Numbered from the stretch's first letter, positions 22,095 to 30,893 are shown. The stretch: 64,000 bases of DNA from Paraburkholderia adhaesiva (GCF_021390575.1 NZ_JAJEJQ010000001.1:2518501-2582500); one strand, 5' to 3'. Made by a program: numbers and translations. The notes: generated by a model from the letters alone, not told the origin.

Positions 22095-23105
22095 ATGGCT
22101 ACACCGCTGACGAGTCCGCCGCAACGCACTGACGCCGCGCGAACCGCGCCTGCGCTTCGCTTCATCGCGCACCGTGCGGCGTGGGCGCTTTCTACGTTGT
22201 GGCTGCTGTCGATTCTCGCGTTCGCGGGCGGACAACTGCTGCCTGGCGACATTGGCCGTGCGGTGCTCGGGCCACTCGCCGATGCGCGCGCCGTTGCCGC
22301 GCTCAATCATCAGCTCGGCGCCGACCGCCCGGCATTCGAGCAATACGTCACGTGGATTTCGCGCGTACTGCGCGGCGACTTCGGCACGTCGTGGAGCTAT
22401 CGCGAGAGCGTCGCGCCGTTCGTGGGCGCGGCGCTGATCAAGTCCGCGATACTGGGCCTGCTCGCGTTCGTGGTGGTCGTGCCGGCGGGCGTCGGCGCAG
22501 GCGTGTGGGCCGCGCTGCACGCGGGCCGCCCGCTCGACCGCGCGATCAGCACCGTCGGCCTGTGTGCAAGCGCGGTGCCCGAGTTTGTCTCCTCGATCGC
22601 GCTGATTCTCGTCTTCGGCGTGTGGCTGCGCTGGCTGCCGATCGAGGCCGTCGCGCCGCCCGGCGCCGGCGCCGCCGAACAGTTGCGTCATCTGGTACTG
22701 CCGGTACTGCCGCTCGTCTTCGTGTTCTTCGGCTACCTCGCCCGCATGGCACGCGCTGGCATGCTTGGCGCGCTCGATGCCGACTACACCCGCACCGCGA
22801 TTCTCAAGGGCCTGCCACGGCGTGTCGTGATCGTGCGGCACGTGCTGCGCAATGCGCTCCTGCCCACGGTGACGGTCGCGGCGACGCAGCTCGGCTATCT
22901 GATCGGCGGACTCGTCGTCGTGGAGACGCTGTTCCGCTATCCCGGCATCGGCTCGCTGATCTATAACGCGGCGAAAGTAAAAGACTTCCCGATGCTCGAA
23001 GCCGGCGTGCTCGCGATCGGCGCGGTGTACACGCTCGCCAATCTCGCCGCCGATCTGCTGCACGTGCTGCTCGATCCGCGGCTACGCACAAGGGCCGGCC
23101 CATGA
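22095..23105 (+). CDS. ABC transporter permease, DppB-like
   Basis: A 336-aa inner-membrane permease with six hydrophobic segments. The EAA-loop region is LDADYTRTAILKGLPRRVVIVRH split over the loop, and GGLVVVETLFRYPGIGSLIYNA is typical of DppB/OppB. The ATG at 22095 follows CTGGAGTCCG; a long in-frame upstream extension overlaps the substrate-binding protein gene and is rejected. The stop overlaps the next ATG (ATGA at 23102-23105). Confidence 0.93.
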   Translation: MATPLTSPPQRTDAARTAPALRFIAHRAAWALSTLWLLSILAFAGGQLLPGDIGRAVLGPLADARAVAALNHQLGADRPAFEQYVTWISRVLRGDFGTSWSYRESVAPFVGAALIKSAILGLLAFVVVVPAGVGAGVWAALHAGRPLDRAISTVGLCASAVPEFVSSIALILVFGVWLRWLPIEAVAPPGAGAAEQLRHLVLPVLPLVFVFFGYLARMARAGMLGALDADYTRTAILKGLPRRVVIVRHVLRNALLPTVTVAATQLGYLIGGLVVVETLFRYPGIGSLIYNAAKVKDFPMLEAGVLAIGAVYTLANLAADLLHVLLDPRLRTRAGP

Positions 23106-23971
23106 GCGACAGCGCCGCCACGCCAGTCACTGCGTCGCCCGACGCAGCACGCTTTCACGTGCTGCGCGAGCTGCTGCGCTCGCCTGCGTTTCTTGTGGGC
23201 GCGGCAGTCCTGCTCTGGTGGATCGTCTGTGCGCTCGCGGGACACGCGTTCGCCCCGGTCGACCCTTTTGCAACCGACCCGCTCAGCTCGCTGATGCCGC
23301 CCGACCGCACCCACTGGTGCGGCACCGATCAACTCGGTCGCGATGTGTGCTCGCGCGTGATCGTGGGCGCCCGCGACATCCTCACCATCGCGCCGCTTGC
23401 CACGCTCACCGGCACACTCGTGGGCACCGCGCTCGGCCTCGTTACGGGCTACTTCGAGGGCTTTGCAGGCAGCCTCGTCGCGCGCACGCTCGATGCGGTG
23501 CTCGCGCTGCCACTGGTGATCGTCGCGCTCGTGGTGCTTGCGGCGGTGGGAGCGTCGAATCTCGCCGTCGTGCTCGTGATCGGCATCACGTTCGCGCCGC
23601 TGATCGCCCGCACGGTGCGCGCGGCCGTGCTCGCGGAACGCCATCTGGACTACGTCGCCGCGGCCCAGTTGCGCGGCGAACGCGCACCGTATGTGATGTT
23701 CGCCGAGATCCTGCCGAACGTCTGGCCGCCCATCGTCGTCGAAGCAACCGTGCGGCTCGGCTATGCCATCTTCGCGGTGGCGACGCTCTCGTTCCTCGGA
23801 TTCGGCATCCAGCCGCCCTCGGCGGACTGGGGGCTCGCGCTCGCCGAATCGTATGCGCTGCTCGCGGGCGGCGCGTGGTGGACCGTCGCGTTCGATGCAC
23901 TCGCGATCGCTTCGCTCGTCGTCGCCGTGAACCTGATCGCCGACGCCCTGCGCGAGGCACTCGAATCATGA
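23102..23971 (+). CDS. ABC transporter permease, DppC-like
   Basis: A 289-aa partner permease with DppC hallmarks: HWCGTDQLGRDVCSRVIVGAR near residue 75-95, the EAA loop ERHLDYVAAAQLRGE, and LSFLGFGIQPPSADWG. It overlaps its neighbours on both sides by four bases, so the importer genes are translationally coupled. Confidence 0.94.
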   Translation: MSDSAATPVTASPDAARFHVLRELLRSPAFLVGAAVLLWWIVCALAGHAFAPVDPFATDPLSSLMPPDRTHWCGTDQLGRDVCSRVIVGARDILTIAPLATLTGTLVGTALGLVTGYFEGFAGSLVARTLDAVLALPLVIVALVVLAAVGASNLAVVLVIGITFAPLIARTVRAAVLAERHLDYVAAAQLRGERAPYVMFAEILPNVWPPIVVEATVRLGYAIFAVATLSFLGFGIQPPSADWGLALAESYALLAGGAWWTVAFDALAIASLVVAVNLIADALREALES

Positions 23972-26058
23972 GCGGCCAACGCGCAGCGCCAACCCGGTCG
24001 ATAGCGACCTTCGGTGCCCCGCGCGGCGGCGACGAAGATGCGCTTGCGCTAGTCGGCCTCACCGTCGCCTATCGCGTGAAGGGGCGCGAGCGCGAAGTGC
24101 TCACGGATGTCTCGTTGCGCATCCGGCGCGGCGAGTCGTATGGACTCGTCGGCGAATCGGGCTGCGGCAAGTCGACGGTCGCGCTCGCGGCGCTGCGCTT
24201 TCTCGCGCGCAATGGCCGCGTGAAAGCCGGACGTATCGCGATCGCCGGAAAGGACGTGCTCGCGCTCGATGCCGACGGCTTGCGCGCGCTGCGCGCGAAC
24301 ACGGTGTCGATGGTCTATCAGGACCCGGCGGGCGCGCTCAATCCGTCGCTCACCATCGCGCGCCAGTTGACCGAGGCATTCGAAGCAGCGGGCGTGAGCG
24401 CAGGCGACGCCCTAGCATGCGCGCCCGACATGCTGAGGCGCGTACGCATCGCCGATCCCGCGCGTGTGATGGCGAGCTACCCGCACGAGCTTTCGGGCGG
24501 CATGCAGCAGCGCGTCGTGATTGCGATGGCGCTCGCATCGAACCCCGCGCTCCTGATCCTCGACGAGCCGACGACCGGACTCGACGCGACCGTCGAAGCC
24601 GAAGTGCTCGCGCTCATTGCGCAACTGCGCGCGGAATTCGGTATGGCGGTGCTGTTCATCAGCCACGACCTCGCCGTGATCCGGCAGATGTGCGATCGCA
24701 TCGGCGTGCTGTATGCGGGACGTCTTGTCGAAGAAGGCGCGACGCGCGATGTGTTCGCGCGAGCACGTCATCCCTATACGGTGGGGCTGCTGCGCTGCCT
24801 GCCCGCGCAAGGACGCAGCAAGGCGGCGGGACCGCTCGACACGGTTCCCGGCGAACTGCCAGCGCCGGGAACCATCGCGCGCGGCTGCGTGTTTGCGCCG
24901 CGCTGCCGGCTCGCCGATGCGCGCTGCCGTGAGGACGCGCCGCCGCCGCATCGTATGGAGGCGCCGTACGGCGAGCGGATGGCGCGCTGCCACTACCACG
25001 AAAGCGCCTTCGAGCTGCCGTCCGCCGGACCCGCCGAGCCCACGGACATGAGCGCCCACGCGGCTACGACGCAAAGCGATCGCCCGGTCGTGCTTCGCGC
25101 CATCGACGTATCGCGCACGTTCGGACGCGGCGCGCAGGCCGTGCGCGCGCTCGACGGCGTCTCGATCGAACTGCACGCGGGCGAGACGCTAGGACTCGTC
25201 GGCGAATCGGGTAGCGGCAAGACAACGCTCGCGAAACTGCTGCTCGGGCTGCACGCACCCGACGCGGGCGGCCGCGTCGAACTGGACGGCGAGCCGCTGC
25301 CCGCGCGCGTTGCGCGGCGCAGCGCGAAACAGCGGGAAGCGCTGCGACTCGTGTTCCAGAATCCCGACCTGTCGCTCAACCGTGCGCTGCCCGTGAAGCG
25401 TCTGATCGGGCGCTCGCTCGCGCGTACCGTTGCCGCGCGCGAGAACGAGCCTGTGGGGCTGAATGCACGGCTCGAAGCGTTACTCGACGCCGTGCGCGTG
25501 CCCACGCGCTATCTGGCCGCGCGCGCGCGTCAGCTCTCGGGCGGCCTCAAACAACGCGTCGCGATTGCACAGGCGTTCGCGGGGGAACCGCGCATCGTCA
25601 TCTGCGACGAACCCACTTCGGCGCTCGACGTCTCCGTGCAGGCGGCAATCCTGAATCTGCTCGCGCGGCTGCAGCGCGAGCGTGGCGTGAGCTATCTGTT
25701 CATCTCGCACGACCTCGACGTCGTGCGCTATCTCGCCGATCGCGTGATGGTGCTCTACGCAGGCCAGGTCGTTGAAACCGGCCCCGCCGATGCGCTCTTC
25801 GGCGGCCCATGCCATCCGTACACTGAAACGCTGCTCGCCGCGCAAATGTCACAGGCAAGCGAAACGAACGGCGCTCGCACATCGACTGCGGGGTGCGTCT
25901 TCTGCGCACGCTGCCCGCGCCGCATCGGCGCGGTCTGTGATGAACAGGCGCCGCCCTTCTCCAGCGCGGGCGACGGTCATCTCATACGCTGCCATATTCC
26001 TGTGGACGAGCTACGCGGGTTGCAGGAAGCGGCAAAATCGGCGCGAGCAAACGTCTGA
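23968..26058 (+). CDS. ABC transporter ATP-binding protein, fused DppD-DppF type
   Basis: A 696-aa polypeptide holding two nucleotide-binding domains. The first has Walker A GESGCGKST, signature LSGGMQQR, Walker B LLILDEPTTGLD and a C-terminal oligopeptide-type motif RGCVFAPRCRLA. The second has GESGSGKTT, LSGGLKQR, IVICDEPTSALD and AGCVFCARCPRR. The fused architecture resembles GsiA/YejF. The start is the ATG at 23968, overlapping the DppC-like stop. Substrate is not predictable; peptide, glutathione-like compounds or a metal chelate are all possible. Confidence 0.95.
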   Translation: MSGQRAAPTRSIATFGAPRGGDEDALALVGLTVAYRVKGREREVLTDVSLRIRRGESYGLVGESGCGKSTVALAALRFLARNGRVKAGRIAIAGKDVLALDADGLRALRANTVSMVYQDPAGALNPSLTIARQLTEAFEAAGVSAGDALACAPDMLRRVRIADPARVMASYPHELSGGMQQRVVIAMALASNPALLILDEPTTGLDATVEAEVLALIAQLRAEFGMAVLFISHDLAVIRQMCDRIGVLYAGRLVEEGATRDVFARARHPYTVGLLRCLPAQGRSKAAGPLDTVPGELPAPGTIARGCVFAPRCRLADARCREDAPPPHRMEAPYGERMARCHYHESAFELPSAGPAEPTDMSAHAATTQSDRPVVLRAIDVSRTFGRGAQAVRALDGVSIELHAGETLGLVGESGSGKTTLAKLLLGLHAPDAGGRVELDGEPLPARVARRSAKQREALRLVFQNPDLSLNRALPVKRLIGRSLARTVAARENEPVGLNARLEALLDAVRVPTRYLAARARQLSGGLKQRVAIAQAFAGEPRIVICDEPTSALDVSVQAAILNLLARLQRERGVSYLFISHDLDVVRYLADRVMVLYAGQVVETGPADALFGGPCHPYTETLLAAQMSQASETNGARTSTAGCVFCARCPRRIGAVCDEQAPPFSSAGDGHLIRCHIPVDELRGLQEAAKSARANV

Positions 26059-26181
26059 GGTTCGCGTGTCGCGCGGGGCGACCTACGGGGCTGCAACACA
26101 AACCGATAACGATGCCTCCTCGCGTTTCATCATCGAAACGTTTTCGTCCCTTTCCCCCTCGCCGGCGTGGCGTCGAGATTG

Positions 26182-26421
26182 TCAGGTCCCGCTGCCGCGC
26201 CGTTCTTCGTCCGATGGCACGGAACTCGCTAAATCACGGTCAGGCATCCGGTCGCTGCCTTCATGCGTGACTTCGCGGGTAGTCATGCAAGGCCAGCGGA
26301 TGACCGGCCGCACGATGCACTCGCTTTCTGCCGGACCATCTGAGCGGGTTCCGACAATCAGCAAGTAGTCCTGCGCGTCCCGGTCGCCCGACGATTCGTC
26401 GCCGGATGCCTTGCAGTCCAT
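26182..26421 (-). CDS. Possible small hypothetical protein
   Basis: This reverse-strand frame of 79 codons begins at an ATG (26421) and ends at a TGA. Third codon positions are mostly G or C, as in neighbouring genes, and the protein is not strongly Arg-skewed like most shadow frames here. No family, signal or ribosome site was recognised, so it may be chance. Confidence 0.2.
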   Translation of the reverse strand: MDCKASGDESSGDRDAQDYLLIVGTRSDGPAESECIVRPVIRWPCMTTREVTHEGSDRMPDRDLASSVPSDEERRGSGT

Positions 26422-26424
26422 CGA

Positions 26425-26449
26425 CGTCGTCACGAACGTCGTGACGACG
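26425..26449. repeat. 11-bp inverted repeat with 3-base loop
   Basis: CGTCGTCACGA (26425-26435), ACG, TCGTGACGACG (26439-26449). A perfect dyad in the 506-bp gap between the importer operon and the Gly-rich gene. No T-run follows on either side, so it is more likely an operator or structured RNA element than a terminator. The rest of the gap holds nothing I can support beyond the low-confidence small frame. Confidence 0.6.
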
Positions 26450-26524
26450 CGACGTGGCGAGTAACTACGGGGACGGGCGGCGTGCATGAACTAAAGCATG
26501 TCGCCCGAAAAAAAGCGCGGAAGG

Positions 26525-26550
26525 GGCAACGGCGCAACGACGCCGTTGCC
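26525..26550 (+). repeat. 10-bp hairpin in the leader of the Gly-rich gene
   Basis: GGCAACGGCG (26525-26534), CAACGA loop, CGCCGTTGCC (26541-26550). It ends 14 bases before the ATG at 26565 and abuts the GGGGAAAAG ribosome site. It could control ribosome access or mark an attenuation point. Confidence 0.6.
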
Positions 26551-26564
26551 TCCGGGGAAAAGCA

Positions 26565-27296
26565 ATGAAAAATACGTCTTTCAATCAGTACTACTGTGGA
26601 TTTGCCAGAGACGTAGCTGTGTGTGCGGTCGGTATGGGCATGATGTTGACCGCCATCGCGGCCTGAGCTGCGCATGGCGGTGCCGTCGATGCGAACACTA
26701 CGCTACAGATTGCGCAGGCAGACGCGGAAGTCGGCGACGCCAACCAGGCTTTCGCCCCTGAAGACGTCGCTCACGACGCCGCCATCGTGTTTTCGCTGAA
26801 GACCTGTGTCGGCAACGCAGGGGACTGTGGCTCCGGACCCGGCGGGGGCGCCTCTGGTACGGCCAGCGCTGGCACGAGCGGTAGTTCCGGCACGAGCGCC
26901 ACGTCGGGGACGAACGGAACCGCAAGCTCGGCGCACGGGCCGTCCAGTGCTGCGGCTAATTCAGGCTCGCACGGTTCCGGTCCCGGAGGATCGGGCGGCG
27001 CGTCGAGCGGGTCCAGCGGTTCAAGCGGGGGCGGTTCCAATGGGGGTGGTAGTTCCAGCAGCGGAGGTGGTTCAAATGGCAGCGGCTCGAATGGTGGTGG
27101 CTCCAGCGGCGATGGCTCGAGTGGCTGCGGTTGCGGAAGTGGCCACGGAGGGCCGTCCGGTGGACCGACGGGAGGTCCCTCTGGCGGATTCGGTGGAGGT
27201 TTCGGTGGCGGATTCGGCAAAGGTGGACCAGCTGGCGGCCCGGGCGGCGGGTTCGGCAGCGGCCACGGTGGCGGCCATGGCGGCAACGGACATTAG
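26565..27296 (+). pseudogene. Secreted Gly/Ser-rich protein gene with one in-frame TGA
   Basis: From the ATG at 26565 the frame reads MKNTSFNQYYCGFARDVAVC and then GMGMMLTAIAA, a plausible export signal. It stops at TGA (26664-26666). The same frame then continues without another stop to 27296. It gives AAHGGAVDANTTLQIAQADA, an acidic segment, paired Cys (CVGNAGDCG), a long Gly/Ser stretch, SGCGCGSGHGG and a tail GSGHGGGHGGNGH. The signal, ribosome site and mature part all in one frame indicate a single gene with a point nonsense mutation. Stop-codon recoding is a much less likely alternative. A distal GTG at 26787 could restart without a signal. Function unknown. Confidence 0.6.
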
Positions 27297-27498
27297 CCTC
27301 CCCCGGCGGGGCGGGCGCGCCGCCGAAGCCACTCCGACCTGGCGCGATGGCCGCTCGCGTCAGGCGAGGCGTCGGCGGCGGCATCCCGGTCCCCCGGCCG
27401 GGGGCCGCCGCCGGGCTCCGGATGCCGGCTTTCCCTGCTGCATCTTTGCGTCGCGCATTCGTCTTTGAATCGATCGGGCCGCGCGGCGCGCTCGCACG

Positions 27499-28344
27499 TC
27501 AGAGCATTTCGAGCGGCTGCTTTCTGCGTGGCGGCTTGAAGTGAGCGTCGAGCGCGGCGAGGTCCTCCGCACTCAACTCGATATCGAGCGCCGCGCGGTT
27601 CTCGCGCACATGCTCGATGCGCGACGCCTTCGGGATCGCGCACACGCCCGGCTGGTTGAGCACCCACGCCATCGCGACCTGATAGACCGAAACACCGCGC
27701 GCACGAGCGATATCGTCGAGCGGCGAGTGCTTCGGCAGCCGTGCGTGATCGATCGGGCTATAGGCCATAATCGGCATGTGATGCTGTTTGCACCACGGCA
27801 GCAGGTCAAACTCGGGCCCGCGCCGCGCGACGTTGTAGAGGATCTGGTTCGTCGCGCATCCCTTGCCCCACCGCACGGCGAAGAGTTCTTCCATGTCGTC
27901 GACGTCGAACTTGCTCACGCCCCAGTGACGGATTTTGCCCGCGCGCACGAGCGCCTCGAAGCCCGCCACCGTCTCGTCGAGCGGCACGCTCCCGCGCCAG
28001 TGCAGCAGGTAGAGATCGATCCGGTCCGTGCCGAGACGCTTCAGGCTCGCCTCGCAGGCTCTTCGCACGCCGCTCTCGCTCGCGTTGTGCGGATACACCT
28101 TGCTCACAAGAAACACATCGTCGCGCAAGCCGCGCAGCGCTTCGCCGACGAGCTGCTCGGTAGCCCCTTCGCCGTACATTTCGGCGGTGTCGATGAGCGT
28201 CATGCCAAGCGCAATACCCTCGCGCAGTGCGGCAATTTCGTCGGCGCGGCGCGCGGCGCGCTCGCCCATCTCCCACGTTCCCTGTCCGAGCTTCGGAATG
28301 CGCTCGCCGCCCGGCAGCGCGACATGGGGAAGTCCGATCGTCAT
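27499..28344 (-). CDS. Aldo/keto reductase
   Basis: A 281-aa NADPH-dependent (beta/alpha)8-barrel oxidoreductase. Signatures: GQGTWEMGE near the N-terminus, LIDTAEMYGEGATEQLVGEAL with the catalytic Asp and Tyr, LYLLHWRGSVPLDET where the catalytic His is expected, and AIPKASRIEHVREN for cofactor phosphate binding. It is closest in style to YeaE/MorA-like reductases. It is divergent from the GntR regulator, which may control it. Substrate unknown. Confidence 0.92.
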   Translation of the reverse strand: MTIGLPHVALPGGERIPKLGQGTWEMGERAARRADEIAALREGIALGMTLIDTAEMYGEGATEQLVGEALRGLRDDVFLVSKVYPHNASESGVRRACEASLKRLGTDRIDLYLLHWRGSVPLDETVAGFEALVRAGKIRHWGVSKFDVDDMEELFAVRWGKGCATNQILYNVARRGPEFDLLPWCKQHHMPIMAYSPIDHARLPKHSPLDDIARARGVSVYQVAMAWVLNQPGVCAIPKASRIEHVRENRAALDIELSAEDLAALDAHFKPPRRKQPLEML

Positions 28345-28568
28345 GGTGGCTGGCTCCTTGTGCCGTGCGAAACGCGAATACCGCGTTCGACGCCAATCAA
28401 CGTCGCTGGAAATCAGCGACGGTCACGAAACAGGCAGTGTATCGCCTCGTGTGTTTCGGGAGCATGTGTGCAAACCATGTCAAAACTGCGTTCAACCGTG
28501 CACCGCTCATTAGCGCTTTTGCACACGTGTGTCATAGAATTGCCGTTCGCCTTTCATGCCCGCTTCCC

Positions 28569-29315
28569 ATGAACGCACCCACGGAAGACCGCTGGCGCGA
28601 CCTGCGCCCGGACCCGGAAAACGACACGCCACTCTATCTGCAACTCGCGCGCAAGCTGAGCGGCGCAATCCACGAGAATCGCTGGAACGCAGGCGAGGCA
28701 CTGCCTTCGGAGCGCGTGCTCGCCGACGCACTCGGCGTCTCGCGCATCACCGCGCGCAAGGCGATCGCGCTGCTCGTCGAACAGGGTTTGATCCGCCGCA
28801 CGCAGGGCGCGGGCAGCTTCATCACGCCGCGCTACGAAGACCCGCTCTCGCGTCTGACGAGCTTCAGCGAGATGCTGCGCCAGCGCGGCTTCACGCCCAG
28901 TTCGCGCTGGATTTCGCGCGAGATCCAGCCCGCGAGCCGAGACGAGGTGATTCAGCTCGGCCTTTCGCCCTCGGCCGCGGTGACGCGGCTCAAGCGTCTG
29001 CGGCTCGCGGACGGCATCGTGATGGCCGTCGAAAACTCGACATTCCCCGCTGCGCTGATTCCCGACCCGGAGGCGATCGGCGATTCGCTCTACAGCTTCC
29101 TCGAACAGCGCGGACTCGCGATTCAGCGCGCGCTGCAGCACTTTCGCGCCGTGAACGCGAGCGAGGAGATAGCGCGGCAGATGAACATCGCGCCGAACGA
29201 AGCGCTGCTCCTGATCACGCGCGTGGGCTACACCGCCGACCAGCGCCCCATCGAACTCACCGACACTTACTGCCGCAACGACTACTACGACTTCGTCGCG
29301 GAATTGCGCAAGTGA
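28569..29315 (+). CDS. GntR-family regulator, HutC/UTRA subfamily
   Basis: A 248-aa repressor-type protein. The N-terminal winged HTH (about 20-85) contains LPSERVLADALGVSRITARKAI and EQGLIRRTQGAGSFI. The C-terminal UTRA effector domain shows ALLLITRVGYTADQRPIELTD and ends YDFVAELRK. The start is the ATG at 28569; an in-frame extension upstream crosses the promoter region. The effector could be a small sugar, amino acid or phosphonate-like ligand. The gene faces the aldo/keto reductase across about 220 bp and is convergent with the CoA-transferase gene. Confidence 0.93.
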   Translation: MNAPTEDRWRDLRPDPENDTPLYLQLARKLSGAIHENRWNAGEALPSERVLADALGVSRITARKAIALLVEQGLIRRTQGAGSFITPRYEDPLSRLTSFSEMLRQRGFTPSSRWISREIQPASRDEVIQLGLSPSAAVTRLKRLRLADGIVMAVENSTFPAALIPDPEAIGDSLYSFLEQRGLAIQRALQHFRAVNASEEIARQMNIAPNEALLLITRVGYTADQRPIELTDTYCRNDYYDFVAELRK

Positions 29316-29345
29316 CACGCTAGCGGCTCTGGCGGCTCGAACGCG

Positions 29346-30770
29346 TCAAGCAGCCCACACGGGTGCGTCGGTGCCGATGGGTACGCTCGGGCGCGCAAAG
29401 TACGCGGGCGTGAGGTCGAGTTGCTCGGCGGGGGCCGCGACGCGAACGAGCCCGAACGGCGAATCCATCATTTCGAGGCAATCGGCTACGTCCTCGGCGC
29501 GTTGATCGGGTACGCGCTGGCCGCTCTCCACCATCCCCATCGACCGCAGCCAGCGGCCGGTCTGTGCAAGCGAAAGCCGAACCTGCCAACTGCCGCCCTC
29601 CTGCGCACGACGCGCGAGCGCCACCATCGCGCCAAACGCGGCCAGATAGCCTGTGGCGTGATCGAGTGCCTGGCACGGTAGCGGGCGCGGCGCTTCGAAC
29701 GGCGCATCGGACGCCGCCACGCCGCTGCCGCGCGCGGCCTCCACGCTCTCGTCCCAAACGATGCCGCTCGCCGATTGCACGAGACTGTCGAAGCCGCGCC
29801 GCTCGCGCCAGGGGCCGCGATGCCCATACGCGCTGACCGACACGCACACGATGCCGGGCCGCAGCCGTGCGAGAGCCTCAGGCGAGAAGCCACGCGACGC
29901 GAGCGCGCCAGGGCGGTACGACTGCAGGAAAATATCGGCACCCAGCGCGAGCGAGCGCAGCGTTTCGCACGCGGCGCTCTCGCGTAGATCGAGCGTCGCC
30001 GAACGCTTGCCGCGGCCGTTGTCGATCACGGCCGGCGCGATATTCGGCAGGTGCGGGCCGTTCACGAGCAGCACGTCGGCGCCATGCGATGCGAGCGTGC
30101 GTCCGGCGACCGGCCCCGCGATGATGCGCGTGAGGTCCAGCACACGCACGCCCTCTAGCGGTCGCGTCGCACGCCCGGCAGGCAGTTCTACCGGCGCATC
30201 GCCGATGCGTTCGATCTCGAAGAGCGGCAGGCTCGCGATCGCCTTCGCCTGCTCAAGCACGGCCCACTCTTGCGGCGAGCGCACGAGCGCCGCGCAGAGG
30301 CCCGCTTGCGCGAGCGTCTCGTCGAGCGCCGCGCCGTCCCAGCCGCGGATCGCAGCGGCGACGGCCTCGCGCTCGCCCGAGCAACCCAGCACGCGCAGGA
30401 TCCCGTCGAGGTGATGCGGGAAGTTCGCGTGCAGCTGGATCCAGCGGCCATCGCGCGTGGCGAAATGACCCGTCACCGGGTGGCGAAGCTCGATTGGCGC
30501 GCCACCTTCCACGCTCAGGTAGCGCTCGCTGCGAAACGCCGTGAGCGCTCGGCGCACGTCGATCGAAACGCGCTGCGTCAGTCCACTGCGAAGGCGGTGG
30601 AATTGCGCCGCTGCAAGCCCCGCCGCGCCGATGCTCGCGACCGCCAGCGAACCAACGCGAAACACCGACGGCAAAGCGGGATCGTCGCCTTCGACGCGGA
30701 GCATGTCGAGCGCGCTGGGATCGCAGCCGGCCAGCATCCAGAGGTGTTCGAGCGCGTCACGCGGTGTCAT
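29346..30770 (-). CDS. CoA-transferase, family III (CaiB/BaiF), extended form
   Basis: A 474-aa formyl-CoA-transferase-like protein. The usual N-terminal motif LEGVRVLDLTRIIAGPVAG lies only at about residue 205. It is followed by NGRGKRSATLDLR, ADIFLQSYRPGALASRG, and LDHATGY, whose Asp aligns with the catalytic Asp of the family. The first 200 residues resemble a second, partial CaiB-like segment (GHFATRDGRWIQLHANFPHH). It probably moves CoA between organic acids. It is divergent from the HTH-citrate synthase gene, sharing a 123-bp region rich in paired operators. Confidence 0.88.
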   Translation of the reverse strand: MTPRDALEHLWMLAGCDPSALDMLRVEGDDPALPSVFRVGSLAVASIGAAGLAAAQFHRLRSGLTQRVSIDVRRALTAFRSERYLSVEGGAPIELRHPVTGHFATRDGRWIQLHANFPHHLDGILRVLGCSGEREAVAAAIRGWDGAALDETLAQAGLCAALVRSPQEWAVLEQAKAIASLPLFEIERIGDAPVELPAGRATRPLEGVRVLDLTRIIAGPVAGRTLASHGADVLLVNGPHLPNIAPAVIDNGRGKRSATLDLRESAACETLRSLALGADIFLQSYRPGALASRGFSPEALARLRPGIVCVSVSAYGHRGPWRERRGFDSLVQSASGIVWDESVEAARGSGVAASDAPFEAPRPLPCQALDHATGYLAAFGAMVALARRAQEGGSWQVRLSLAQTGRWLRSMGMVESGQRVPDQRAEDVADCLEMMDSPFGLVRVAAPAEQLDLTPAYFARPSVPIGTDAPVWAA

Positions 30771-30831
30771 GTCGCCGGTCCTTCGAAGTTGAAGAAAGTG
30801 CTGACGAGTCTAGATTTGACACGCACGGACG

Positions 30832-30867
30832 ATCAATCTTGATTAATATAATCAATATAGATTGATT
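30832..30867. promoter_or_regulatory. Operator cluster between CoA-transferase and HTH-citrate synthase genes
   Basis: Four half-sites of the form ATCAA(T)/(A)TTGAT make two dyads: ATCAA-TC-TTGAT (30832-30843) and AATCAAT-ATAG-ATTGATT (30850-30867). A perfect TTGACA lies at 30816-30821 and a TATAAT at 30847-30852, the latter inside the cluster. Binding here could regulate both divergent genes. Confidence 0.6.
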
Positions 30868-30893
30868 TCTCCGGTTTCACGACACCAGCCACC

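Noticed and set aside
26664..26693. Selenocysteine decoding of the TGA, with a small stem-loop (CGCAT...ATGCG) right after it
   Set aside because: The stem is short and too near the TGA for a bacterial SECIS. A Sec residue at a signal-peptide cleavage site would make little sense. A nonsense mutation explains the data.
26771..27286. A Pro-rich 171-codon reverse frame opposite the Gly-rich gene
   Set aside because: Poly-Pro coding is the automatic antisense of Gly codons; the forward frame has a signal, ribosome site and leader.
26806..27468. A 220-codon forward frame overlapping the Gly-rich gene
   Set aside because: Out of frame with the signal peptide and dominated by Arg/Ala/Val; a shadow frame.
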